The notes under the pieces: model-generated
What the model saw: only the letters and a program-made list of their open reading frames with translations
The model's database searches: none
What the model was told of the DNA's origin: nothing
Part shown: piece by piece, positions 34,115 to 42,307 of the stretch
How the letters are laid out: the number at the start of each line of letters is the position of its first letter
Position numbering within the stretch: position 1 is the first letter of the stretch
Translations under genes and position numbers: made by a program
NCBI GenBank assembly: GCA_016870775.1
Contig: VGAK01000006.1
Coordinates: 1 to 64,000, forward strand
DNA from: Actinomycetota bacterium
GTDB taxonomy: Bacteria > Actinomycetota > Acidimicrobiia > Acidimicrobiales > Ilumatobacteraceae
Direction: 5' to 3'
Length of the DNA: 64,000 bases

Positions 34115-35409
34115 GCCTCCCCCGTGTGCTCACCATCATGGGTTCGGGCGAGACCTCGCCGACCATGGTCTCTATCCACCGTCGTCTTGTCGCGCGCCTC
34201 CCTGAACCTGTGCGGGCGATCGTGCTCGACACCCCCTACGGATTCCAGGAGAACGCACCCGAGCTCGCCGCCCGGGCGGTCGACTACTTCCGCACCTCGG
34301 TCAACATCGAGATCGCGATCGCAGGTCTCCTGCGCCTCCACGACACGCACCTGCCCGCCGATCCGCTCACTGTCGAGCGCGGACTGCGTGCGGTCGAGGA
34401 ATCGGGATATGTCTTCTCAGGCCCCGGCTCGCCCACCTATGCCCTGCGCCAGTGGGCGGGCACGCCCGTTCGGGACATCATCTCGGACAAGTTGCGCACG
34501 GGCGGGATCGTCACGTTCGCGTCGGCGGCCGCCCTCACGCTCGGCCGCGTCACCGTGCCGGTGTACGAGATCTACAAGGTGGGCGCCGATGTCGCCCGTC
34601 TCGACGGACTCGACATCCTCGGTGCGCTCGGGATCGACGCCGCGGTGATCCCGCACTGGGACAACGCCGAGGGTGGGCACCACGACACGCGGTTCTGCTA
34701 TCTGGGCGCCACCCGCCTGGCGATCTTCGAGTCGATTCTCGACGACACGACGTGGGTGCTCGGCGTCGACGAGCACACGGCGCTCGTCATCGACATCGAC
34801 GCGGGCGAGGCGTCCGTGGCGGGCAACGGCACCGTCACGGTCAAGTGCCGTGACCACACCCGGGTGTTCCCCTCGGGAGAGTCGATGACACTGGACTATC
34901 TCAGGGACCCCTGGACGAGTGACGCCAAGGGGGCGTCGACCGGGCGCACCCCGGGATCGGGCGCCGTCGGGTCTGTGATGGTCGAGACCGGGACGGTCGA
35001 GGCCGGCTCACGGGCGGGGCTGGGCGCCGAGGCCGACCGTGCACGCGCAGAGTTCGACGCCGCGATCGCGGCGCGCGACTCGGCCGGCGCCCTGCGCGCA
35101 TGCCTGGCGCTCGAGCAGGCACTCCACGACTGGTCGGGCGACACCACCCAGAGCGACGACCGCGACCGGGCGCGCAGTGCACTGCGTTCCATGATCACCG
35201 CGCTCGGCAACGCGGCCGCCGGGGGCGTGCGCGACCCGCGCGAGGTGGTCGGGCCGTTCGTGGAATCGATGCTCGAGGTGCGCCGCATCGTGCGCGCCGA
35301 GAAGCGCTACGACCTCTCCGATGTAATCCGCGATGCGTTCACCGCGCTCGGAGTCGAGGTCCGCGACACCGCCGGGGGCGTCGAATGGGAGCTCCGCGCG
35401 CCGGAGTGA
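34111..35409 (+). CDS. peptidase S51-like (cyanophycinase/dipeptidase E fold) fused to a CysS-type C-terminal domain
   Basis: A 432-residue two-part protein. Residues 1-265 resemble peptidase S51: GSGETSP (11-17), FSGPGSPTYAL (102-112), the candidate Ser138 in FASAAAL where GxSAG is usual, H182 in PHWDN, and GVDEHTALV (218-226). After a Gly/Ser-rich linker, residues 315-430 match the C-terminal helical domain of cysteinyl-tRNA synthetase, ending LRAEKRYDLSDVIRDAFTAL-type sequence and EVRDTAGGVEWEL. Possible roles are hydrolysis of a Cys- or tRNA-linked substrate; none is proven. GTG 34111 overlaps the hydrolase stop. Confidence 0.8.
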   Translation: MSLPRVLTIMGSGETSPTMVSIHRRLVARLPEPVRAIVLDTPYGFQENAPELAARAVDYFRTSVNIEIAIAGLLRLHDTHLPADPLTVERGLRAVEESGYVFSGPGSPTYALRQWAGTPVRDIISDKLRTGGIVTFASAAALTLGRVTVPVYEIYKVGADVARLDGLDILGALGIDAAVIPHWDNAEGGHHDTRFCYLGATRLAIFESILDDTTWVLGVDEHTALVIDIDAGEASVAGNGTVTVKCRDHTRVFPSGESMTLDYLRDPWTSDAKGASTGRTPGSGAVGSVMVETGTVEAGSRAGLGAEADRARAEFDAAIAARDSAGALRACLALEQALHDWSGDTTQSDDRDRARSALRSMITALGNAAAGGVRDPREVVGPFVESMLEVRRIVRAEKRYDLSDVIRDAFTALGVEVRDTAGGVEWELRAPE

Positions 35410-35421
35410 ACGCGCGTGTCG

Positions 35422-36273
35422 TCACACGTGATGGAGGTGTGCGATCCGTGCACGTCCCCGCACGCCGCTGACCGCGTACGAGGCCACGAAGAACACCGTG
35501 GCCACGAGGATCACCGTCGCGCTCGCGGACAGGTCGAGGTGGTACGAGATGTTCATCCCGAGGAACCCTGCCACCGCTCCGATCAGCGGTGACAACCACA
35601 GCATGCGCGAGAACGAGTTCGTGAGCATCCGCGCCGTCGAGGCGGGGATCACCAGCATCGCCGAGATGAGGAGAGTGCCGATCACCCGCATGGTCACCAG
35701 GATCGTCAGCGACAGCATCACCATGAGGAGGGCCTCCACGCGCGGCACCCTCACCCCGCTCACCTCGGCGACCTCGGGGTCGAACGTGGCGAACAGCAGG
35801 CGACGATAGGCGAGCACCACCGTGGCCGCGGTGGCCACCGACATCAACGCGACGGCCACGATGTCGGCGGAGTCGACACCGAGGATGCTGCCGAAGAGCA
35901 CCGCCTCGATGCTCTTGCGCGCTTGCCCGTAGCGGTTGATGAGCGCGAGCCCGAGTGCGAACGAGGCCGTGGTGACCACTCCGATCGCCGCGTCCGCCCC
36001 GATGATGCGCCGACGCGCGATCCGCCCGATCAGGAGACCCGAACCCACGCCCCAGATCCCCGCCCCGAGGAAGAAGTTCACGGCCATCACCGCAGATGCT
36101 GCGGCCCCACCGAACACCGCGTGCGACAGTCCGTGGCCGATGTAGCTCATACCACGCAGCACCACGAACACCCCGAGGACTCCGCACAGGGCGCCTGCGA
36201 GCGTGGCCACCAGCAAGCCGTTCGTGAAGAAATCGAACTGGTACGGGGTCCAGATTCCCGCGACAGTGCTCAA
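35422..36273 (-). CDS. metal ABC transporter permease (ABC-3 family)
   Basis: A 283-residue ZnuB/MntB-type permease with about eight membrane helices. The start FDFFTNGLLVATLAGALCGVLGVFVVLRGMSYIGHGLSHAVF is the family signature, and the C terminus HLHHV is His-rich. It works with the ATPase and binding protein upstream. A TTG start at 36273 overlaps the ATPase TGA by four bases (TTGA), so coupling is likely. The S51-like gene on the plus strand stops 12 bp away. Confidence 0.92.
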   Translation of the reverse strand: MSTVAGIWTPYQFDFFTNGLLVATLAGALCGVLGVFVVLRGMSYIGHGLSHAVFGGAAASAVMAVNFFLGAGIWGVGSGLLIGRIARRRIIGADAAIGVVTTASFALGLALINRYGQARKSIEAVLFGSILGVDSADIVAVALMSVATAATVVLAYRRLLFATFDPEVAEVSGVRVPRVEALLMVMLSLTILVTMRVIGTLLISAMLVIPASTARMLTNSFSRMLWLSPLIGAVAGFLGMNISYHLDLSASATVILVATVFFVASYAVSGVRGRARIAHLHHV

Positions 36274-37049
36274 GTCGCACCTCCGAAGCGGCGTACCGCC
36301 TCGTCGGAGGCGGTGTCGAGGACCACCGCCACTCCCCCGTGCAGGAGAACCTCCATCGGGGCGCCGTGGGTCTCTTCGAGCACCGCGGGTGTCAGTACGT
36401 CCAGCGGCGCACCGTCAGCAACGATTCTCTTGTTCATACAGACCAATCTCGGCAGGTGGGCCGCGAGACCGTTCAAATCATGGGTCGTGAGCACGATCGA
36501 CACACCGCCTTCGTGCAGATCGGCCAGCAGGTGGAGCACCTCGTGCCGCGTGCGCACGTCGACCCCCGAGGTGGGCTCGTCGAGCACCAACAATTCGGGC
36601 CGATGGAACAACGCCCGCGCGATGAAGACCCGCTGCTGTTGACCGCCGGAGAGCTCGCGTATGTGGCGATCACCGAGTCCCCCGAGGCCGAGGCGCTCGA
36701 GAACCGTCTCGGCCTCGGTGCGCTCCTCGGGTCTGATCCGCGGCGAGAGGCGCGTCCGCGAGCGGGTCATGACCATGACCTCGAGGACGGTGACCGGGAA
36801 ATTCCAGTCGACCGACTCGACCTGGGGCACGTACGACATACGCAGTCCCGGCTTCTTCGTCACGTGCCCGTTGACCGGCTTGATGGTCCCGAGGATGGCC
36901 CGCAAGAGCGTCGTCTTGCCGGACCCCGACGGACCGACAACACCGACGAAGTCACCGTGGCGGATCTCGAAGTTCACGTTCGAGATCGCGAGATTCTGGT
37001 CGTAGGCGCAGGACAGATGCGCGCACTCGACCAGAAGCTCGTGGCTCAC
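36270..37049 (-). CDS. metal ABC transporter ATP-binding protein
   Basis: A 259-residue ABC ATPase. Walker A is GPSGSGKT near 39-46, signature LSGGQQQRV near 141 and Walker B LLVLDEPTSGVD near 160; VESVDWNFPVTVLEVVM-like Q-loop region (YVPQVESVDWNFPV) is typical of Zn/Mn importers. GTG 37049 overlaps the stop of the binding-protein gene (GTGA). The frame open to 37169 runs into that gene and is not used. Second gene of a three-gene importer operon. Confidence 0.93.
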   Translation of the reverse strand: MSHELLVECAHLSCAYDQNLAISNVNFEIRHGDFVGVVGPSGSGKTTLLRAILGTIKPVNGHVTKKPGLRMSYVPQVESVDWNFPVTVLEVMVMTRSRTRLSPRIRPEERTEAETVLERLGLGGLGDRHIRELSGGQQQRVFIARALFHRPELLVLDEPTSGVDVRTRHEVLHLLADLHEGGVSIVLTTHDLNGLAAHLPRLVCMNKRIVADGAPLDVLTPAVLEETHGAPMEVLLHGGVAVVLDTASDEAVRRFGGAT

Positions 37050-38146
37050 TGCGGGTAGTACGCCTTGTCGATCAAGCCGACATCGAGATTCACCGCCTCG
37101 ATCGCCGAGGGGTCTCCGCCGAGTGCCCTGACCATCGTGGCAAAGTTGTACTTCATGAGCCCCGCCCACGAGTGCTCGAGCTCCCCGGGCTTGCCGGGAA
37201 GGTCATCGTCGCGGAGCGTGTCGATGTAGGTCGCACCGGTCTCCTTGCCGATCTGCTCGAGCACGGGGGACGGGAACACCTCGCTGCCGAAGATGGCGGG
37301 CACCTGCTCGGCCCTGACCTGCTCGATGATCCCGGCGATGTCCTGGGGGCTCGGCTCCTCGAAAGACTGCGGCTGGATCGCCCCGATCACCTCGTAGCGG
37401 TACTTCAGGGCGAAGTACGCGTACGCGTCGTGGTATGTCAGCAGTTTTCGGTTGCGGACCGGCACGGTGGCCGTCGCCTGGACCATCGCCTCGTCGAGCG
37501 CAGAGACCAACTTCGAGGCCTTCACGTAGTTCGCATCGTAGCTGTCCGCGTTCGCGGGGTCGAGGGTCACGACCGCGTCACGGATGACGGTGAGCATGCT
37601 CAGCACCATCGGCGGATTCGTCCAGATGTGGGGATTTGGCTTGCCGCCCTCCCTCGGGAATGAGAAGTCGTAGACCCATGAGCCCTCGGGCAGGATCGCC
37701 GTGCCGATCTCACAAATGATCGATCCCTTCATATTCTGCGATGCGAGCTCTGACGTCGGTTCCTCGAGCCCGAGACCGTTCAGGAAGACGACGTCGCTCT
37801 TGGCGAGCAACTCCGCCACGCTCGGGGGTGGCTCGTAGGTGTGCGAGTTCGTGCCCTCGGGCACGATGCCGACCACCTTCGGCCCCAGATCGCCGACGAC
37901 CATCGACACGATGCTCGTGATGGGCGCCACGGTGGACGCCAGGTTCACCACGTCGCCCATCGGTGTCACGGTCCGCTTGCACTCTGCCGTCGCCTCCTGG
38001 GCCCCCTGGTCCGAGACCGCGGTGGGATCGGCGAGTTCCGCGCCGGGCGGTTGGGACACTGTGTCGGAGGGACTAGCCGACGTGGAGCACGCGACCAGCG
38101 ACGCGGCCGCGATCAGGGACATGACTGCTGAGAATGGACTCTTCAT
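37046..38146 (-). CDS. zinc-type metal ABC transporter substrate-binding lipoprotein
   Basis: A 366-residue cluster A-I binding protein. The lipobox VAC puts the lipid on Cys20. Metal ligands are visible as His102 (NSHTYEPP), His173 (NPHIW) and His239 (TYHDAYAYF); three His rather than His-His-Glu favours zinc over manganese. There is no His-rich loop of the E. coli ZnuA type. Residues 21-55 are a low-complexity linker. It delivers metal to the ATPase/permease encoded by the next two overlapping genes. ATG 38146 is supported by TAGCCT 6 nt upstream. Confidence 0.92.
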   Translation of the reverse strand: MKSPFSAVMSLIAAASLVACSTSASPSDTVSQPPGAELADPTAVSDQGAQEATAECKRTVTPMGDVVNLASTVAPITSIVSMVVGDLGPKVVGIVPEGTNSHTYEPPPSVAELLAKSDVVFLNGLGLEEPTSELASQNMKGSIICEIGTAILPEGSWVYDFSFPREGGKPNPHIWTNPPMVLSMLTVIRDAVVTLDPANADSYDANYVKASKLVSALDEAMVQATATVPVRNRKLLTYHDAYAYFALKYRYEVIGAIQPQSFEEPSPQDIAGIIEQVRAEQVPAIFGSEVFPSPVLEQIGKETGATYIDTLRDDDLPGKPGELEHSWAGLMKYNFATMVRALGGDPSAIEAVNLDVGLIDKAYYPQ

Positions 38147-38152
38147 TCCGTC

Positions 38153-38158
38153 AGGCTA
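38153..38158 (-). promoter_or_regulatory. -10 element, leaderless promoter of the metal importer
   Basis: TAGCCT on the minus strand, 6 nt before ATG 38146. Confidence 0.5.
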
Positions 38159-38163
38159 GGGAA

Positions 38164-38177
38164 GGAACCACTGTTCC
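38164..38177. promoter_or_regulatory. inverted repeat GGAAC-N4-GTTCC at the importer promoter
   Basis: A perfect 5-bp inverted repeat 5 bp upstream of the -10 element, over the expected -35 region. It does not match the usual Zur or DtxR boxes; an operator is inferred. Confidence 0.35.
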
Positions 38178-38193
38178 GTCCACTGGAGAATGT

Positions 38194-39762
38194 TCAGTTG
38201 ACCTGGCGTTCGCGGCCGACCCAGTACGGGGCGCGCAGATCCTTCTTCAGTATCTTGCCACTCGGGTTGCGCGGGAGCGACTCGACCCAGTCCACGCTCG
38301 TGGGGCACTTGAACTTCGCGAGGCGCTCCTTTGCGTACTCGATGATCTCGCGCTCGGTCACCTCGACACCGGCCGCCTTCACCACCATCGCCTTGACCGT
38401 CTCGCCCCACTTCTCGTCGGGCACACCGATCACCGCGACGTCGGCGATGCCGGGATGGCTCATCAGTGCGCTCTCCACCTCGGCGGGGTACACATTCTCG
38501 CCACCCGAGACGATCATGTCCTTCACACGGTCGTGTATGTAGATGTAGCCATCGGCATCGTTGTAACCGGCGTCACCAGAGCGAAACCAGCCGTCGGCTG
38601 TGATCGATTCCTCGGTGGCCCTCTGGTTGTTCCAGTAACCCTTCATCACCTGGGGCGACTTGATCCAGATCTCGCCCACCTCACCGACGGGCATGTCCTT
38701 GCCGGTCGAGGAGTCGACGATGCGGATGTCCACGCCGGGTGCGGGCATGCCGCACGAGCGCAGCCGATGGGTGTTCGGGCCCTTCGGATCGTGATCCGAG
38801 GCTGGAAGCAGGGTCGTCGCACCAGTGGTCTCGGTGAGGCCGTACACCTGCATGAAGTCGCACTTGAACGTCTCCACACTCTTGGTGAGGACATCGAGCG
38901 AGATCGGTGACGCCCCGTAGACCATCAGGCGCAAGCTCGAGAAGTCCGCCTCCGCGACGCCGGGCATGATCAGCATGAACTGCAGGACGGCGGGCACGAG
39001 GAACGCGTGTGTGATGCCGTGGCGCGCGAAGATCTGGATCAGATCGTTGAAGTCGAGCTCGCGAACGATGATCGATCGCGCACCCACGTACTGGCCGGCC
39101 GTGGCCCATCCGCCACCACCGATGTGGAAGAGCGGCATTGCGACGAGGTTCACCATGTCATCGGAGAGTTTCCAGAAGTCACGTGCACCGGGGAGCAGGC
39201 AGAAGAAGTTGTGGTTCGTGAGCATGACGCCCTTCGGGCGACCCGTGGTGCCGCTCGAGTAGAGCTGGAAAGCGACATCGTCATCGGCCGAGGGAGCCCG
39301 CGGATCGGTGGCGGGGGCACCGGCAAGCCAGGTCTCGTAGTCAACGTCGTCGCCGTCGGCACCGATCGTCACCACGAGGGCGGTGTGCACCAGGTTGCCC
39401 CTGATCGACTCGAGCACGGGGACGAAGTCCTTGTGCACGATGAGCACCTTGGCGTTCGCATCGTTGACGATGAACTCGACCTCGGGCGGTGCGAGACGCC
39501 AGTTGATGTCGCACGACACCGCGTTCAGCAGTGCGCAGCCATAGAACACCTCGAAGTGCTCGATGGAGTTCTTGTCGAGGAATGCGACGCGATCCTGGGC
39601 GCCGACACCGGCCGCGCGGAGTGCATTCGCCACGCGTGACGCACGCTCGTAGAGCGCGGACCAGGTCCGTGTGCGCGAGCCCTCGACGAGTGCGACGTCA
39701 TTTGCCTTGTCCGCGCCGTGGGTGCGAACGATGTCTCCGATGGTGGTGGGTGATGCGACCAT
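38194..39762 (-). CDS. acyl-CoA synthetase (ANL superfamily, medium/long-chain acid:CoA ligase)
   Basis: A 522-residue adenylating ligase. The phosphate-binding A3 motif YSSGTTGRPKG is at about 167-177, A5 YGLTETTG near 308, A7 GDAGYNDADGYIYIHDRVKDMI near 395, and the catalytic Lys in NPSGKILKK near 507. It activates a carboxylic acid to acyl-CoA through an acyl-adenylate; chain type unknown. TAATTT ends 6 nt before ATG 39762. It stops 47 bp before the metal importer start. Confidence 0.93.
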   Translation of the reverse strand: MVASPTTIGDIVRTHGADKANDVALVEGSRTRTWSALYERASRVANALRAAGVGAQDRVAFLDKNSIEHFEVFYGCALLNAVSCDINWRLAPPEVEFIVNDANAKVLIVHKDFVPVLESIRGNLVHTALVVTIGADGDDVDYETWLAGAPATDPRAPSADDDVAFQLYSSGTTGRPKGVMLTNHNFFCLLPGARDFWKLSDDMVNLVAMPLFHIGGGGWATAGQYVGARSIIVRELDFNDLIQIFARHGITHAFLVPAVLQFMLIMPGVAEADFSSLRLMVYGASPISLDVLTKSVETFKCDFMQVYGLTETTGATTLLPASDHDPKGPNTHRLRSCGMPAPGVDIRIVDSSTGKDMPVGEVGEIWIKSPQVMKGYWNNQRATEESITADGWFRSGDAGYNDADGYIYIHDRVKDMIVSGGENVYPAEVESALMSHPGIADVAVIGVPDEKWGETVKAMVVKAAGVEVTEREIIEYAKERLAKFKCPTSVDWVESLPRNPSGKILKKDLRAPYWVGRERQVN

Positions 39763-39768
39763 GGTCGC

Positions 39769-39774
39769 AAATTA
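39769..39774 (-). promoter_or_regulatory. -10 element, leaderless promoter of the acyl-CoA synthetase
   Basis: TAATTT on the minus strand, 6 nt before ATG 39762, in a locally A+T-rich stretch. Confidence 0.5.
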
Positions 39775-39832
39775 CAACATTTATTCGCACCCGCAAGAAT
39801 GACTCGGCGGGAGTCACCTGGGGGGCTGGGCC

Positions 39833-41029
39833 TCAGCGCGGCGTCAGTCGGAGATGGAATGATTTCACCGCACGGGCAAAGATGTTCGCCTCGACATCGG
39901 GCTCCGTCACCGGCACCAGATCATGCGCCCGGGCCGACAGTTCCCTGAACAGCGCGACCAACACCGATCGCGCCAGGTTGGCCCCGACGCACAGGTGGGT
40001 CCCGAATCCGAACGACAGGTGCGGGTTCGGTGAGCGCCGGATGTCGAACTCGAAGGGCCGGTTGAACACCGTCTCGTCGCGGTTCGCCGACGGATAGAGC
40101 ATGATCACCCGGTCACCCTCGGCCACCGGTTGGTCCCCGATCCGGTCGGGCGAGGCCACCGTGCGGAAGAAGTTGTTGAGTGGGGTCACCCACCTCAGGA
40201 CCTCCTCCACCGCTCCGGGCACGAGCGTGGGATCGGCCGCCATGGCGTCCCACTGTTCGGGATGGTCGCAGAAGACCCGCAGCCCGTGGCTGATCGCGGT
40301 GCGCGTCGTCTCGGCCCCGCCCGCGATGAAGAGACCGACCTCGTGGAAGATCGCCTCGGGTGGCAGTGGTTCGCCCCCGATGCGCGCATGGGCCCAGATC
40401 GACATGAGGTCGTCCGCCGGACACGTCGCACGGTCCGCCATGATCGGGGCCATCGCAGCCAGGAACTCCCGGTTCGCGTCGATGAACTCGGCCATCGTGG
40501 TCTCGTCTCGGTCGCGCATGTCGGTGCGCATCAGTCTCTCGCTCCAGGACTTCACCTGTTCCCAACTCGACTCCTCGAAACCGAGCAGCCGCGCGGTGAG
40601 CCGCGCCGGGAGTTGCCCCGCGAGTTCGGAGACCACCTCGAACGAGCCCTTGGCGAGGCACCGAGCGACGAGATCGGCCACAAGTGACGCAATGTCGACC
40701 TCGCGCTTGGAGACTCCTGCACGGGTCAACTCGGGCTGCACGAGCATGCGCTGCTGGCGATGGCGCGGATCGTCCTGGGCGATCATGTTGCACTCGCGCG
40801 ACTCCCAGATCGCCCGGTACCCGCGCCCCGAGACGAACACCGTCGAGCGGCGCTCCACATCCATCACGTCGGCGTGGCGCGTGACCGCCCACAACCCGTT
40901 CGCCCTGTCGCGGTACACGGGCTCGTTCGCTCGCATCCACGACCACACCTCGTGCGGATTCTGCGCGTACAGCGCGGGATCGAGGAGGTCGATGTCGGGG
41001 CGCTCGGCGGTGGACACGGAAACGGACAC
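39833..41029 (-). CDS. cytochrome P450
   Basis: A 398-residue soluble bacterial P450. The I-helix oxygen-binding motif is GGAETTR near 240-246, ExxR is in EEVLRW near 276, and the heme ligand Cys347 is in HLSFGFGTHLCVGANLAR. It is similar in layout to CYP125/CYP142-like and other actinobacterial sterol or acid hydroxylases, but the substrate is not known. GTG 41029 overlaps the TAG of the upstream acyl-CoA dehydrogenase (TAGTG); GTG 41017 is an alternative. Co-transcription with that dehydrogenase is likely. Confidence 0.93.
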   Translation of the reverse strand: MSVSVSTAERPDIDLLDPALYAQNPHEVWSWMRANEPVYRDRANGLWAVTRHADVMDVERRSTVFVSGRGYRAIWESRECNMIAQDDPRHRQQRMLVQPELTRAGVSKREVDIASLVADLVARCLAKGSFEVVSELAGQLPARLTARLLGFEESSWEQVKSWSERLMRTDMRDRDETTMAEFIDANREFLAAMAPIMADRATCPADDLMSIWAHARIGGEPLPPEAIFHEVGLFIAGGAETTRTAISHGLRVFCDHPEQWDAMAADPTLVPGAVEEVLRWVTPLNNFFRTVASPDRIGDQPVAEGDRVIMLYPSANRDETVFNRPFEFDIRRSPNPHLSFGFGTHLCVGANLARSVLVALFRELSARAHDLVPVTEPDVEANIFARAVKSFHLRLTPR

Positions 41030-42225
41030 TACGACCCCGGTTCCCCCGCGTGCGAGGCGCGCACGCTGCCGACCAGCGCCTCTGCCCATGGAAGTCCGCG
41101 GGTCGGATCAGGCTCGGCCGGCAGGCCCAGCACCTTCTCACCGAGGATGTTCTTCTGCACCTCGGTGGTCCCACCACCGATCGTGAGCGCGCGGGAGAAC
41201 ATGTAACCGCTGTACCAACTCCGCGATGCGAGGGTCTTGGTCCCCCCGCGCTCCCCGGTGAGCATCGCCTCGGCACCGAGGACATCACGTGCGGCCTCCA
41301 TGACGCGCTGGCCGTGCTCGTCGGCCATCAACTTGCGGATGCTGGCCTCGGGTCCGGGTTGGTCGCCGCGCAGTCGCGCCGAGATCGTGCGGAGACGGAT
41401 GATGTCGAGCACCTTCTCCTCGCAGTGGAGCCGTGCGAGTCGGTGGCGCATGACATCGTCGAGGCGTCCCCGGCTCCGGCACTCTGCGATCAGGTCCGAT
41501 GCGGTCGGACCATGCCCCCACAGCACACCTCCCGTGGAGAGCGACACACGCTCGTTGCCGAGCGTCACCTTGGCGAGCCTCCAGCCGTCGTTGACCTCGC
41601 CCACGACATTGGCATGCGGTATCCGCACGTCGGTGAAGAAGACCTCGTTGAAGCTCTTCGCGCCGACGATGTTGGTGATGGTGCGGATCTCGATCCCCGG
41701 GGCGTCCATCGGGCAGATGAAGAAGGTGATCCCCTCGTGCTTGGGGCGATCGGCATCGGTGCGCGCGATGAGGATGCCGAATCGCGAGTAGTGGGCTCCC
41801 GTCGTCCAGACCTTCTGTCCGTTGACGACCCACTCGTCGCCGTCGCGCTCGGCCCTCGTCGACAGACCCGCGAGATCACTCCCCGCGCCGGGCTCGGAGA
41901 ACAACTGGCACCAGATCTCCTCGCCGGCGAGCGCCGGCAGAACGTACCGCTGCTTCTGTTCCTCGGTGCCGGCGTGGATGATCGTGGGTGCCGCCCACCC
42001 GATGCCGATCTGATTCGACGGTCGCTCGACCCGGGCGCGGGAGAACTCATCGTCGATCACGATCTGGGTGAGCGCATCGGCGCCGAGACCCCACGGCTCG
42101 GGCCAGTGCGGAGCGACATAGCCGGACTCGGCGAGTTGCCGTGGAGTGGGATCGGGATGCGCGGCGAGCCAGTCGCGCACCGCCACCCGACGCGGATCAT
42201 TCTCCGGTGGGAGGAACGGCTCCAT
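41029..42225 (-). CDS. acyl-CoA dehydrogenase
   Basis: A 398-residue flavin acyl-CoA dehydrogenase. QLFSEPGAGSDLAGLSTRAERDGDEW near 108-133 is the FAD-binding loop, VNGQKVWTTGAHYSRFGIL the substrate-side strand, and IGGGTTEVQKNILGEKVLG near 352-370 the C-terminal signature. It oxidises an acyl-CoA to the enoyl-CoA. In steroid catabolism such proteins form heterotetramers of two unlike subunits; the divergent gene at 42308 encodes a second, similar protein. ATG 42225 is chosen from TACTGT 7 nt upstream. Confidence 0.92.
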   Translation of the reverse strand: MEPFLPPENDPRRVAVRDWLAAHPDPTPRQLAESGYVAPHWPEPWGLGADALTQIVIDDEFSRARVERPSNQIGIGWAAPTIIHAGTEEQKQRYVLPALAGEEIWCQLFSEPGAGSDLAGLSTRAERDGDEWVVNGQKVWTTGAHYSRFGILIARTDADRPKHEGITFFICPMDAPGIEIRTITNIVGAKSFNEVFFTDVRIPHANVVGEVNDGWRLAKVTLGNERVSLSTGGVLWGHGPTASDLIAECRSRGRLDDVMRHRLARLHCEEKVLDIIRLRTISARLRGDQPGPEASIRKLMADEHGQRVMEAARDVLGAEAMLTGERGGTKTLASRSWYSGYMFSRALTIGGGTTEVQKNILGEKVLGLPAEPDPTRGLPWAEALVGSVRASHAGEPGS

Positions 42226-42232
42226 CGCCGAC

Positions 42233-42238
42233 ACAGTA
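42233..42238 (-). promoter_or_regulatory. -10 element, leaderless promoter of the minus-strand acyl-CoA dehydrogenase
   Basis: TACTGT on the minus strand, 7 nt before ATG 42225. Confidence 0.45.
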
Positions 42239-42293
42239 CGCAGGTTCGCAGCCCGCCCCGGAGCCGCCGCGTGGATCGCCGCCGACTGCGCAC

Positions 42294-42299
42294 TACCGT
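42294..42299 (+). promoter_or_regulatory. -10 element of the plus-strand acyl-CoA dehydrogenase
   Basis: TACCGT ends 8 nt before ATG 42308. Confidence 0.4.
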
Positions 42300-42307
42300 G
42301 ATCGTCC

